A stretch of 64,000 nucleotides of DNA from CBDANZ01 sp965197865 (GCA_965197865.1 CBDANZ010000002.1:558001-622000); one strand, 5' to 3'. Positions 1 to 8,850 are shown, numbered from the stretch's first letter. The notes: generated from the sequence alone by a model not told the origin. A program made the numbers and translations.

Positions 1-1
1 C

Positions 2-310
2 GACCTGACGGCCTGGACAAAACCGTGGACCTTCGTTGCGGAGCTGAAAAGGCAGCCTGATTCCGCGAATCGCTTCTATCCGGAGCCGCGGTGTCACGAG
101 GGAAAGGTCGTGCATTCGAATGACCTCACGGCAGCGCGCGCCGACGAGAAGGCGTTCAAAGAGGGAAAGGGCCCGCATCCGGCCACAATGGACAAATCGA
201 CGATGGGGGCGGATAACGACGAGAATGAAGGCGAGACCGGCGGCGCGCAGCGCATCTTGCCGCCCGAGGACCTTGTGAACCAGTACGAGACGGCCGGCAG
301 CACCAAGTGA
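2..310 (+). CDS. Secreted paralogue of the next gene, 3' part only
   Basis: The frame is open from the left edge of the window to the TGA at 308-310, so the 5' part lies outside. The first residues (DLTAWTKPWTF, then CHEG) match the C-terminal part of the protein at 370-1398 (TTWTRPWTVLL, then SCHEGNF). The two are therefore tandem paralogues about 60 bp apart. The last ~65 residues are charged and look like a linker or disordered tail. The family is a secreted protein common in Acidobacteria with no function I can name. An ATG at 110 lies inside this frame and is not the real start. Confidence 0.7.
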   Translation, partial: DLTAWTKPWTFVAELKRQPDSANRFYPEPRCHEGKVVHSNDLTAARADEKAFKEGKGPHPATMDKSTMGADNDENEGETGGAQRILPPEDLVNQYETAGSTK

Positions 311-369
311 GGCGGGCAGGCAGCGCGGCTGTTACGAGCGAGAGAACCGGACGATAAGGAGGGGGCCAG

Positions 370-1398
370 ATGAAAAATCAGTTTTTCGCGGTCATGGGTG
401 CGCTGATAGCGGTGCTGGCGGTGTCGCTCGCGCCGGTCTTCGTCGCGGCCCAGAACTCCGCGGGCGCGGCGGCCCAAGCATACACGCCGCCCCAGACCCC
501 GTGGGGCGAGCCGGACCTCCAAGGCATCTGGAGCCGCAACAGCGAGGCGCCGTTGGAACGCCCGGAGGAGTATGCCGGGAGAGCGTTTTTGACCGACGAG
601 GAAGTGGCGGCGCTGGACACGAAGAGTGCGCTGGAGCCGACGCGTACGGGTCCCCCCCCCGCGGGGAACCCCGGCACCTACAATGCGGTCTTTAACTCGA
701 TCCTCAAGAGGAGCAGGCGCACGTCGCTGATTATCGATCCCCCGGATGGGAAAATACCCCTCCTGGTGGGTGGGGCCGAGAATCCTCCCCGGGTGCGCAG
801 CGCCTCGAGAATCTCCGACGGTCCCGAGGATCGAGGCTGGCCCGAGCGGTGTCTCGGCAACACACTGCCCGATTTCGGATCAGGTGATTTTGGTTCCGGC
901 ACGTCGCGGCTGGTTCAATCGCCGGGCTATGTGACCATCTACGTCGAGTATGGCCACGGGGGCGGAGCCGTGCGCATCATCCACACGGACGGGAGTCCGC
1001 ATCTGCCTCCTCAGATCCACCAACGGTTGGGGGACTCGCGGGGCCGGTGGGAGGGCAATACCCTGGTCGTCGACACCACCAACTTTAGCCCCGGGGCGGA
1101 GATCCAGACGATCGGGCAATGGACCCTCGGTGAGCGAGGCTCCAAGGGGCACTTGCATCTAGTGGAACGCTTCACGCGGGTGGATGCCAACACGTTAGAG
1201 CGCGAAATCACGATCGACGATCCGACGACGTGGACACGACCCTGGACCGTCCTCCTTGAGTTGGGGAAGAACGACGAGCGGGCAAACCGGATCTATGAGT
1301 CCAGTTGTCACGAGGGGAACTTCGGCATGCTGGGGATTCTCGCGGGAGCTCGCGCCCAGGAGAAGAAGGCCGCGCAAGCCGCTGCGAAGCAGCCGTAA
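370..1398 (+). CDS. Secreted protein of unknown function (Acidobacteria-type)
   Basis: This is a 342-residue protein. It has a clear signal peptide (hydrophobic stretch about residues 8-27, with an AxA-type site near VAAQNSAGAA) and then TPWGEPDLQGIWSR, a start typical of a large family of secreted acidobacterial proteins. The start ATG has a strong Shine-Dalgarno (aaggaggggg, 356-365). The C-terminus carries a conserved Cys in SCHEGNFG, shared with the paralogue just upstream, and a Lys/Ala-rich tail. A run of nine C (652-660) lies in the coding frame without breaking it. No catalytic motif is recognisable; export to the periplasm is the only role I can support. Confidence 0.8.
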   Translation: MKNQFFAVMGALIAVLAVSLAPVFVAAQNSAGAAAQAYTPPQTPWGEPDLQGIWSRNSEAPLERPEEYAGRAFLTDEEVAALDTKSALEPTRTGPPPAGNPGTYNAVFNSILKRSRRTSLIIDPPDGKIPLLVGGAENPPRVRSASRISDGPEDRGWPERCLGNTLPDFGSGDFGSGTSRLVQSPGYVTIYVEYGHGGGAVRIIHTDGSPHLPPQIHQRLGDSRGRWEGNTLVVDTTNFSPGAEIQTIGQWTLGERGSKGHLHLVERFTRVDANTLEREITIDDPTTWTRPWTVLLELGKNDERANRIYESSCHEGNFGMLGILAGARAQEKKAAQAAAKQP

Positions 1399-1738
1399 CC
1401 ACGGTGAAGCGGTGACGCCGCTTGGCCGTCGGGTCGCTGAGATAGCGACGGAGTGTAAGAGTCCAGCGCCCGCTGCGCTCACGGGCGCCCCCTTTCTGTT
1501 CGCGTGGGCGAGACACCCCAGCAGCGACGCCACGCGGCAGGTCGCACCGAAGTACAAAGTCACCTCCTCCCTGAGCAGCCAAAAAAACTGCCAATGTGGC
1601 TTCTGGGGTGGGATCTCTACGCCCTACCTATCGGCGATCGATTACTGCAGAGCCAAACCGTGGCGAACAGGGTCTACACCAGCGCAGATTCCATCCTCGG
1701 CTGGCCGCGATCTTTCCGTGGGTCCCAGGGGCGTGGCC

Positions 1739-1936
1739 ATGATCGACCTGTTCGATTCCACTAAGTATTTTGAGGACCGGATCACCCAGCTCGACGTCCG
1801 CTTGAGCCAGGGGATGGTCGACATCTACAACATCTTCAACGATGACGCCCTCTTCTGCGTAAACCTACGGTACGGGAGCGCCTATCTGCGACCCGTGCAA
1901 GTGAGGGGCGCGCGCTTGTTCAAGTTCGGCGCTTAA
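1739..1936 (+). pseudogene. Relic of the C-terminus of a TonB-dependent receptor
   Basis: The frame reads EDRITQLDVRLSQGMVDIYN, then NLRYGSAYLRPVQV and ARLFKFGA, then stops. This is the familiar end of acidobacterial TonB-dependent, carboxypeptidase-regulatory-like outer-membrane receptors (usual pattern: EDRI.Q.D.R.SK, then QGM.DIYN.FN, then RYGP.WL.P, then LFKFG followed by a last beta strand). About ten residues are missing between the two halves, and the final strand is cut off by TAA. No receptor sequence is visible upstream (1399-1738 holds no gene I can support). It is a non-functional 3' fragment. A second relic of the same family lies at 8674-8850. Confidence 0.55.
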
Positions 1937-1944
1937 GCCGATTT

Positions 1945-4041
1945 CTAAGGACGGCTGCGTGAGACCGACCGGTGTTTCAGCTCGAGCGCGAACCTGAGAT
2001 TGTTCTGCGCCTGCGGAAACTGAGGCCTCAGCCGAATCGCTTCGTTGAAGTGTTCGATGGCCTCGTCCAGCCGTTGCTGCGACGCCAACGCGGCGCCCAG
2101 CAGGTTGTGAGCGTCGGCATCATTCGGGCTAGACGCAAGCACTCGTCGGCTCTCCGCTTCGAGCTCGGGGAAGCGTTGCAGCTTCAGGAGTACATCGAGT
2201 AGTGCTTTCCGAACCGCCACGAGGCGGGGATCCAGCTGCAGGACCCGCTGGAACGTGGCGGCGGCTTCGCGCCCGTCGCCCCCCGCTGCGAGGGCCGTCC
2301 CAAGCTGCGTCAAGGCGCGGATATTCTCGGGATCCAGTTTCAGGCATTCGCGGAACTCGGCCGCAGCCGCCCCGACATCGTTCAACAACAGGAGCATGTT
2401 GCCAAGGTTCAGGTGGCCGCGCACGTACTGCGGCGCCATCGAGACGATCTGCCGAAACTCGGCGAGCGCTCGGGTGTTGTCGCCCTGACGCATCAAGGCT
2501 GCCGCCAACTCTTCGCGCGCGAGGATTGTCTGTGGATGCTGTGGCCGCAGTCGAATGAATTCCTCCAATTGCGTGACGGCCCCGCGGACGTCACCACGCT
2601 CGAGGAGAGCCGAGCCCAGAGGGTGCCGGGCATCCGGCCAGTCTGGGGCGGCAATTTTCAGGTGCTCGATGGCTTCCTCATCCCTGCCGGCGTCGCGTAG
2701 CTGAACCGCAAGATTCGTGTGGGCGCGTGGGTGCGGCCGTCGAGCGATGACCGTCTGCCACAGTGACAGTCCGCTTCGATATTCCGCATTGCGCGCCACC
2801 GTGAGTGCAGACAGGCTGACCACCAATATAGCCGCAAGCGCGGTACGGCTGCCGCGAGGGAGCGGTGAGGTTGGTCGCGCAGCCAGCCGTGCAGCGAGCC
2901 GCCACGCTGGAACGATGAGGACAATTATCACTGCCACCAGCGGCAGATACATGCGGCGTTCCGCACCGACTTCGGTGGGGATCGGAATAACGCTTGAGGC
3001 TGGTGCCAATGTCACAAAAAACCAGGCTCCCCAGAATCCCATGGTCGGAACGCGGATCAGCGCGATGACCGTCACGACGGACAAAGTCAGAATCAGCGCA
3101 GCGCTCGGCCAGACATCCGTCAAGGTCAGCGACTGCGGAACGCCGTAATCGAAGATGAGACCGCTCGGCCAAGTGGTCAGTCGCAAGTAGTGCGCGATGA
3201 CCGGCGGTTGGTTGACGATGTACGTCCATCGTGACACGGGCGTATCGAATCCTTCGTCGCTGAAGAACGGCGTCTGAAGGGAAAGCATGCCAAAGACGAG
3301 CCAGGCGCTTGCCAGTGCCGCATAGAACGAAGCACGTTGACGAAAAGCGCTTCGGAACGAGGGAAAAGAAAAAATGCGATCGCACAGTACGATGATCACC
3401 GGTGCGGTGATCATGGACTCCTTAGTGCAGACGCCGCACAAATTGGCGATGACGGCGAGTGCATACCATCGCCCCGATGCCTTGGTATCCCAGGCGCGGA
3501 TCGATGCGTAGAGCGTCAGCAAGTAGAACAGACCCATCATCGATTCCGTCCGCTGCGTGATGTAGTTGACCGCTTCCGTGTTGAGAGGATGGACCATCCA
3601 GGCCATGGCGCACACGAACGCCAGCCGGTCGATGGACTCTTGACTTGCGACAGACATGCGGGGTACGAGTCGCCGCAGCACGCCGAACAGCGTGAGCGCC
3701 GTCAGAAGGTGGACGGCAATGTTCCAGAGGTGGTACCCTTCTACGCGTAGGCCGCCGATCGCAAAGTTCACAGCGAAGGACAGATTGGCGATGGGCCGCC
3801 CGGTGACGGGAGTCTGACGCGGGGGCTGAAGGACGGCTGTGATCGGCGAGATCCAACGGATCGTTGGATTCTCGAGGATCGATCGGTGATCGTCGAAGAT
3901 GAAGGGCCCCTCCAAACTGTTCGCATACACGATGAATCCCGCGACAGCAATGAGCAGCGCGGCGAGACGCACGCGTCGCTTATGCCCAGCGGCAGCCGGA
4001 GCTGAGGAAGCCGCGCGCCTGCGCGATCGGGAGGTGGCCAT
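1945..4041 (-). CDS. TMTC-like membrane protein with TPR repeats
   Basis: This is a 698-residue protein. The N-terminal ~400 residues hold many hydrophobic segments and a conserved acidic pair early on (FIFDDHRSI, about residue 48), as in GT-C glycosyltransferases. The motifs HLWNIAVHL, HPLNTEAVNYITQRTE and ERRMYLPL are those of the TMTC / DUF1736 family. From about residue 430 the protein is a TPR array of six or more repeats (for example AHTNLAVQLRDAGRDEEAIE and DAHNLLGAALASQQRLDEAI). In animals TMTC proteins O-mannosylate cadherins; bacterial members are uncharacterised. Protein glycosylation at the membrane is a reasonable guess, not shown. The gene stands alone; its 3' end abuts the receptor relic. 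Confidence 0.8.
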   Translation of the reverse strand: MATSRSRRRAASSAPAAAGHKRRVRLAALLIAVAGFIVYANSLEGPFIFDDHRSILENPTIRWISPITAVLQPPRQTPVTGRPIANLSFAVNFAIGGLRVEGYHLWNIAVHLLTALTLFGVLRRLVPRMSVASQESIDRLAFVCAMAWMVHPLNTEAVNYITQRTESMMGLFYLLTLYASIRAWDTKASGRWYALAVIANLCGVCTKESMITAPVIIVLCDRIFSFPSFRSAFRQRASFYAALASAWLVFGMLSLQTPFFSDEGFDTPVSRWTYIVNQPPVIAHYLRLTTWPSGLIFDYGVPQSLTLTDVWPSAALILTLSVVTVIALIRVPTMGFWGAWFFVTLAPASSVIPIPTEVGAERRMYLPLVAVIIVLIVPAWRLAARLAARPTSPLPRGSRTALAAILVVSLSALTVARNAEYRSGLSLWQTVIARRPHPRAHTNLAVQLRDAGRDEEAIEHLKIAAPDWPDARHPLGSALLERGDVRGAVTQLEEFIRLRPQHPQTILAREELAAALMRQGDNTRALAEFRQIVSMAPQYVRGHLNLGNMLLLLNDVGAAAAEFRECLKLDPENIRALTQLGTALAAGGDGREAAATFQRVLQLDPRLVAVRKALLDVLLKLQRFPELEAESRRVLASSPNDADAHNLLGAALASQQRLDEAIEHFNEAIRLRPQFPQAQNNLRFALELKHRSVSRSRP

Positions 4042-4207
4042 GATGTGCTCGGAACGTAGCAGGGTGTCGCGCCGCGGGGGGCGCTTCGATCCTCTTGCCT
4101 CTTCCTTGGCGGCTCTCTGCTAGGTATTTCAGTATCCGACCCTAACTGTCATCCTTGTCAAGAAGTGAAAAGCAAGTGTGAGCAGCTGGCTCTCGCGTCT
4201 TGTCAAG

Positions 4208-4256
4208 TGACGGGAGAAACTGATCCCCTTCCCACACGAAGACTGACCCCTCTTGG
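4208..4256. repeat. Probable IS21-family terminal repeat relic
   Basis: Two imperfect copies of a short motif sit side by side: gagaaactgatccccttccc and gaagactgacccctctt. Multiple repeats of this kind (GAAAACTGACCCC...) are typical of the ends of IS21-family elements. It lies just beyond the istB-like relic at 4346-4549, where a terminal end would be expected. I see no intact partner end at a fixed distance. Confidence 0.35.
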
Positions 4257-4345
4257 GCCGATGTTCTTGAGGTCAGCACGAGCCGACAGCGCCGGGGAGC
4301 GCCCACAGAGATGTGCGCGAAGCTGGACGATGATATACGCAAGGA

Positions 4346-4549
4346 TCAGCCGTCGTTCCGCGGCCTTCGTCCAGTGAGTCCCGCCTTCTTCTTGCGTCGC
4401 AATCGATAACTCTACCCTGAATCATGCGTGTATGACTGTGATGCAGGAGCCGGTCGAGGATCGCGCCCGATTGCGTGAACCACCTGGTTTGTGGTGGTGA
4501 GCAAGCTGCCGCGCGCGTAGCGGGTCTCGCCTCGTCGCTCGTCCGTCAG
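4346..4549 (-). pseudogene. istB: Relic of istB (IS21-family helper ATPase), C-terminal part
   Basis: Read on the minus strand in shifting frames, the sequence gives YARGSLLTTTNQ, then VVHAIG, then AILDRLLHHSH, then IQG, then YRLRRKKKAGL. These are the consecutive blocks of the IstB C-terminus (usual form: RGS...TTN.PF..W, AILDRLLHHSH, IQGESYRLR.K...AG). Several small deletions separate the blocks, including a one-base loss in IQGESYRL. The Walker A part is absent. The element is clearly dead; it marks an old insertion event in this intergenic region. Confidence 0.6.
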
Positions 4550-4794
4550 CCGCCGTGCCGCAGGACGGAGCTGCTGGCGCGCCTCGACTGGTTGGGGTAA
4601 GTACCGGCGCACGATGCTGATGGCGACGCCGATCTCACGTCTCACGGGCAGTCGTCTTCGTGCCGACCCCGCGACCCACCAGGCATACGCGAATTCTGCC
4701 CCCCCCTCGGGAGGAAGGGTCGAAGACGGCAGGCCATCAAGCCCAAGCGGGCTTTTGCGGAACGAGGCCCATCCAGTGGTGTCAGAGGCGTTGC

Positions 4795-4845
4795 TTTTCT
4801 TTCTCAAAACAGGGCATTTCTCGAGGAAAAGTGGGCATTTCTGAA
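4795..4845. repeat. Short direct repeat, possible second insertion-element end
   Basis: The words cagggcatttctcgaggaaa and gtgggcatttctgaag repeat the core gggcatttct about 25 bases apart. This arrangement resembles the multiple end repeats of IS21-like elements and lies on the other side of the istB relic. The motif differs from the one at 4208-4256, so it may belong to another element or be chance. Confidence 0.25.
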
Positions 4846-4879
4846 GCACGGCGACGTTGCAAACGAGGCAAGAGGTTTT

Positions 4880-4908
4880 TTGCAGACCAAGCGACTATGT
4901 GCTAGAGT
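4880..4908 (+). promoter_or_regulatory. Possible sigma-70-type promoter for the cytochrome gene
   Basis: TTGCAG (4880-4885), a 17-base spacer and an extended -10 (TGC followed by TAGAGT, 4903-4908) lie about 75 bases before the start codon. The -35 match is weak; the extended -10 is the main support. Confidence 0.3.
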
Positions 4909-4981
4909 CAGCCTGCGTGAGGAGTGTAAGGACGGACGTATGCGCCAGGTAAGACACAGAAGGCACATAAGGAGAGCAGGT

Positions 4982-6463
4982 ATGAAATCTTGGCTATTTG
5001 TCCTCGGCTCAGCGATTGGAATCGCGGCGATTGGAGGAGGTGTGAACCTTACGGCCCAGCATGACGCTGGTCTCACACCGACGTTCAACAAGGATATTGC
5101 GCCGATTGTGTTCAATAACTGCGCGAATTGCCATCGGCCCGGTCAAGTCGCTCCCATGTCGCTGACGTCTTACAGACAGGTGCGTCCCTGGGCGCGAGCG
5201 ATCAAGGCCAAGGTGGTCGAGGGGACCATGCCACCGTGGTATGCGGATCCACGGTATGGTGAGTTCGTCAACGATCGGAGTTTGACACCGGAACAGGTCA
5301 AGATTATCACCGCGTGGGTTGATGGGGGCGCTCCCGAAGGTGGTGCGCCGTTGACGGCGGTGATGCCGGACTTTGAAGACAGCTGGACCCATCCATCTGG
5401 ACGACCGCCCGACATCGTCATCTCAATGGCTGAGGCGTTCATGGTTCCGGCGGAAGGAGAGCTCCCGGGCTTCACCATTTACCAGGACCTTCCACCGGAG
5501 CTCAAAACGAAAGCACACTTTGTGGAAGCCATACAACTCCTCCCCGGGTCGTTATCAGTCGTGCATCACATGAGTTTCGGCGTTGCGCCTCTGGCACCCG
5601 GGAAGAAGCTTGGACCTGGGGAGGCATGGCCCGGAGGGCCGATAGTCCAAGGGGCGCTGCTTGATGTCGAGACCGGCGAGTCAGTGAGCCGGGGTGATGT
5701 CAATGAAGAGTCAGTGTCAGGAGGGGGCGGTTCAGAGATGAGATTCTGCTGCTACGTTCCGGGAGGGACCTTCCAGAAATATCCTGGCGGAGCGGGCAAG
5801 CGGATCGATCCGAACGGGGTCATCGCATGGGGGATGCATTACACGGCGGCGGGTAAGGCGATAGAGGACGTGTCGCGCGTCGGCCTGTGGTTCAAGAACG
5901 ACGAAATGGACTACGAAATCAAGTTCAGTGGCAGCAACGAGCAAATACACCATATCGTCCGCGGTAACGAGCTGATCGACTCCGACTTTACTCCCGTGAA
6001 GGGAAGAGGACATTCGGCGGTTCCGGCGATACCAGTGATTCCGCCACACACCAAGGAATTCGCGATCACGGGGATCAGGGGCATCCAGGACGACACGACT
6101 GTCTATGTTATGTGGCCGCACATGCATCTGCGCGGCAAGGAGATGACGATCCTTGTGACCTATCCGGATGGGCGGGAAGAGGTGCTGATAAGCGCCCCGA
6201 ACTACGACTTCAATTGGCAGATCTTCTACGAGCCGAAGGAGCCGATAAAGCTTCCCGCCGGCAGCACAGTCAAGACCATTGGCTCAATGGATAACTCGGT
6301 GGCGAACAGATGGAATCCTGCGCCGGACAAGGAGGTCTACTGGTCCGAGCAGAGCTGGGACGAGATGTTCATTGGGGTTTTTGAGATCTCCGTTGACAAG
6401 GATAAAGTCGGGCTAGAAAAGACCACCTCGACGGCAAAGCCCCCGACGACCGCAGGCTCGTAA
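4982..6463 (+). CDS. Secreted cytochrome c / copper-monooxygenase-like protein
   Basis: This is a 493-residue protein. I chose the ATG at 4982 because AGGAGAGCAGG sits just before it and a signal peptide follows at once (MKSWLFVLGSAIGIAAIGG). One haem-c site, NCANCHRPGQ, has its cysteines at residues 47 and 50 and its His at 51. The next block (GTMPPWYADPRYG, LTPEQVKIITAWVDGGAPEG) is the usual c-type domain of planctomycete and acidobacterial proteins. The C-terminal half carries HMHLRGKEM (His 380 and 382), the copper-ligand pattern of ascorbate-dependent type II copper monooxygenase-like domains. It probably acts as a periplasmic redox protein; the substrate is unknown. A strong terminator follows. 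Confidence 0.8.
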   Translation: MKSWLFVLGSAIGIAAIGGGVNLTAQHDAGLTPTFNKDIAPIVFNNCANCHRPGQVAPMSLTSYRQVRPWARAIKAKVVEGTMPPWYADPRYGEFVNDRSLTPEQVKIITAWVDGGAPEGGAPLTAVMPDFEDSWTHPSGRPPDIVISMAEAFMVPAEGELPGFTIYQDLPPELKTKAHFVEAIQLLPGSLSVVHHMSFGVAPLAPGKKLGPGEAWPGGPIVQGALLDVETGESVSRGDVNEESVSGGGGSEMRFCCYVPGGTFQKYPGGAGKRIDPNGVIAWGMHYTAAGKAIEDVSRVGLWFKNDEMDYEIKFSGSNEQIHHIVRGNELIDSDFTPVKGRGHSAVPAIPVIPPHTKEFAITGIRGIQDDTTVYVMWPHMHLRGKEMTILVTYPDGREEVLISAPNYDFNWQIFYEPKEPIKLPAGSTVKTIGSMDNSVANRWNPAPDKEVYWSEQSWDEMFIGVFEISVDKDKVGLEKTTSTAKPPTTAGS

Positions 6464-6503
6464 TAGTCTGGCGGCGATCCGTCCAGCCACGTTCGTTTCG
6501 GCT

Positions 6504-6544
6504 AACAAGGGGCCGGGCAAGAGCTCGGCCCCTTGTTTTGTTTG
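6504..6544 (+). terminator. Rho-independent terminator
   Basis: A perfect 12-bp stem (6504-6515 with 6526-6537, core aaggggccg / cggcccctt) encloses a 10-base loop and is followed by ttgtttg. It lies 40 bases after the cytochrome stop codon. Confidence 0.8.
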
Positions 6545-6619
6545 AGCGATCCATCAGCATCGGTCTGGACTTTGGCTAGAGCCCCGCGCTACTTAACCAG
6601 GCGATGAAACCGCTTCTAG

Positions 6620-6783
6620 CTAGAACCTGACCAAGCGATTGATTTTGACGATGACCGCCCGAGTCGCGAGCGAGGACAACGGGCGCGCCAGCGTGCCTCG
6701 CTGTTCGTTGTACAGGACGAACAGCTCGCGCTGCCGGGTTGATATTCTCAGCGGAAGCGGGCGTCGAGACCAACGCCGTTGAT
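6620..6783 (-). pseudogene. Relic of the C-terminus of a DUF5916-type outer-membrane protein
   Basis: On the minus strand the sequence reads RFR, a TGA, then EYQPGS, then (after a two-base insertion) ELFVLYNEQRGTLARPL, then VIVKINRLVRF and a stop. This matches the C-terminal strands of DUF5916 / CBM9-containing outer-membrane proteins (pattern RFRWEYQPGS.LFVVYNE.RD, then VKF.RLFRF). The TGA stands where that family has Trp, so TGG to TGA explains it. Only the last ~50 codons remain. The rest of 6545-7028 shows no gene. Confidence 0.5.
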
Positions 6784-7028
6784 GGTGCCTTCTCGCCCGG
6801 GAGTGGGACACGAGCGCCTGTGTTATGCTTTGCAGTCGAGCGATCCACTAAGCTCAGGGTGGTGTTTGGCTCGTTCCAGGCATGGGCACCCGGATGCGTT
6901 GTGTTCCCTCGATGAGTCCCCACGCGGGTTCGATGGACGTGAAATTATGCAAAGAGAGTGGCAGAAGATCGAGCAAGGGCACCCGCATCGCGCGAAGATC
7001 GCTCATGCACTTTGAACGGAGAAATGCC

Positions 7029-7751
7029 ATGAACAAAAGGCTAGGGTCGATCTTGTTCGTCTCTTGTTGCTTGTCAGTTGTTCCTGCCTGGGCGCAGCCT
7101 CAAGCTGGGGCTCAACCTCGAAGTGGGGCGCAGCTGCAAGGGGATAGCCAACCACCCTCCACTCCAGCCCCTCCCGACGAGGACGACCCGCAAGGCCGGC
7201 GAATTCAACCGGGGGCGGAACAGGGTCGTGGCGTTCCGACGACTCTGAGCGACGTCCAGTCGAAGTTCAACATGGACTACTTCCTGGGGACCTGGAACTT
7301 CGAGTCGACCGTGTCAGAGAGCCCGTTTGGCGGGGGTGGAACAACCTCGGGGTCGGAAACGATCCGAAATATATGGGATGGTCGCTTTTGGGACGTTACG
7401 ATAAAAGGGGAAGGGCCTGACGGTCCGTTCGCAGGAAAGGGCTTCATCACGTACGCGGACAGCTTCGCCGGCCAATCCTTCGTGCGGTACGAAGTCACGC
7501 GAGAAATAGGGCTCCTCCGAACCGGAAGACTCGGTTGTGATCTGGGGGGCACCTGTAGCCTACACTTCGAGACCCCGCCCTTTGAACACAATGGTTCGAC
7601 GCTACGGCTCCGGGGGCGGTATTATCTGACGTCGCCGTTCTCCTATCGCCTGAACACCGAAATTCGCATCAATACGGACGATTACCGAAACTTGGGGACC
7701 GCTTGGTATAGGAAGGATGTAGAAGTGGAGCTGCCTGCAGCTGTTAGGTAG
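7029..7751 (+). CDS. Secreted protein of unknown function
   Basis: This is a 240-residue protein. The ATG at 7029 is preferred over in-frame ATGs upstream because it is followed directly by a signal peptide (MNKRLGSILFVSCCLSVVPAWA) and preceded by CGGAGA. A Gln/Pro-rich linker follows (about residues 22-65), then a beta-rich domain beginning YFLGTWNFESTVSES. It contains a GGGG stretch and two cysteines (CDLGGTCSLHF) that could form a disulphide. The fold (one domain opening with a GTW motif) recalls DUF1579-like lipocalin-type proteins, but I would not assign it. The next gene encodes another exported protein 81 bp on, so the two may be co-expressed. Confidence 0.65.
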   Translation: MNKRLGSILFVSCCLSVVPAWAQPQAGAQPRSGAQLQGDSQPPSTPAPPDEDDPQGRRIQPGAEQGRGVPTTLSDVQSKFNMDYFLGTWNFESTVSESPFGGGGTTSGSETIRNIWDGRFWDVTIKGEGPDGPFAGKGFITYADSFAGQSFVRYEVTREIGLLRTGRLGCDLGGTCSLHFETPPFEHNGSTLRLRGRYYLTSPFSYRLNTEIRINTDDYRNLGTAWYRKDVEVELPAAVR

Positions 7752-7832
7752 GCGGGGGGAGGTGTCAATCCGGTAAGAATTGCCTTGGGTGACACCGGTT
7801 GACTCATGCAGGACAGCAAAAGGAGAAGATTC

Positions 7833-8300
7833 ATGAAAGGATGTGGAGTTCTTGGAGTAGTTGCGCTCGTGGTAGGAGGGGGGACCGCGGGCATCCGCGC
7901 CCAGCAAGGCGATGTGTCTAAGCCCAAAGTTCCGATTGTGAGTGTGGTGGGATGCGCCAGCCATAATACGGCCGAGGGCACTTGGCTGCTGACGGACGCA
8001 ACAGAGGGCATCGAATCAAAAGTGCTGTTTACCAGCGCGAAAGAGATTGAGGAGTCCAGGCAGAAAGCTTTGGGGAAGAACCGCTATAAGCTCATTGGCA
8101 CTCCGGAATTTCTGACGAAAGAAGAGCTTCTGAAATCCGGGCAACGGGCAGAGTTCACCAGGCCGGAGGTTGCCAACGCGACGGGCCAGCTTCAAAATGG
8201 CCACAAGCTGCTCGTCAAGGGCCTTCTCATCACGGCTCCGAACGAAAGACGCCTGAACCTGGTTTCCATGCAGCAACTGGCAGATACCTGCGAACGATAA
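7833..8300 (+). CDS. Small secreted protein of unknown function
   Basis: This is a 155-residue protein. The ATG at 7833 is chosen over 7806 because AAAAGGAGAAG lies just before it. The signal peptide is MKGCGVLGVVALVVGGGTAG, with a cleavage site near IRAQQ. The mature part has two Cys (VVGCASHN and near the end DTCER) and no recognisable motif. Small proteins of this kind, opening with 'VVGC' and a short beta core, are common in the exported proteome of Acidobacteria. Nothing further can be said from the sequence. Confidence 0.6.
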   Translation: MKGCGVLGVVALVVGGGTAGIRAQQGDVSKPKVPIVSVVGCASHNTAEGTWLLTDATEGIESKVLFTSAKEIEESRQKALGKNRYKLIGTPEFLTKEELLKSGQRAEFTRPEVANATGQLQNGHKLLVKGLLITAPNERRLNLVSMQQLADTCER

Positions 8301-8529
8301 CTTCCGTCCGGAACCACCATTGAGGTTGTGCCGGTTGGGCCTCACGGCGGGCCGTCTCCGGGCTCTCGCTCGGCCACATTCGGTCCGGCGTGGTGCTTTG
8401 CCGAGTGGTGTGACAATGGCTCCGTCCCCTACACTCGCAGTAAACTGTTGATTCCACTAGGTAAGCCGAGGCGTACACGCGAAGCCAGTACCAGCCGCAG
8501 TACAACAGCACCAAACCCTCATTGCGCCG

Positions 8530-8667
8530 CAGCTGTTCTTCGCATACACCTTCGATATGCTGCTTGACTGGGCACGGCGGAACACGTACACGTTTGGCTT
8601 CGGTCCTTTCCCCGTTATTTTCAGGATCAATCTGTTCCCTTGGTTCAAGACGGGCCGAATTGCTCGC
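8530..8667 (+). pseudogene. Fragment of an integral membrane protein gene
   Basis: One frame reads LFFAYTFDMLLDWARRNTYT, then FGFGPFPVIFRINLFPWF. It looks like genuine membrane-protein coding sequence, resembling from memory the UnbU/RnfD-like family in which a 'CWSRRDTWTFGFGPFP' block occurs. It has no start, no end and no further exported segments. It runs straight into the receptor relic below, so two unrelated gene fragments are joined here. Confidence 0.35.
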
Positions 8668-8673
8668 CCCGAG

Positions 8674-8850
8674 CGCCCCGGACATCGTGCAGATGGAACG
8701 GGCGCACATCCAGGGGATGCTCGACATCTACAAGCTCCTGAAGCAGAACGCCGCGCTCATCATGAACCACCGCTACGGACCCGATTACCTGCTCCCCTCG
8801 TAGACATTGCGCGGGCAGTTGTTCAGGCTCGGGCGCACTTCGACTTCTGA
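8674..8850 (+). pseudogene. Second relic of a TonB-dependent receptor C-terminus
   Basis: The frame reads MERAHIQGMLDIYKLLKQ, then IMNHRYGPDYLLPS, then an in-frame TAG (8801-8803), then TLRGQLFRLG. After a one-base shift it ends AHFDF and TGA. This is the same receptor ending as at 1739-1936 and even keeps the last aromatic strand. One nonsense codon and one frameshift make it dead. Confidence 0.55.
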
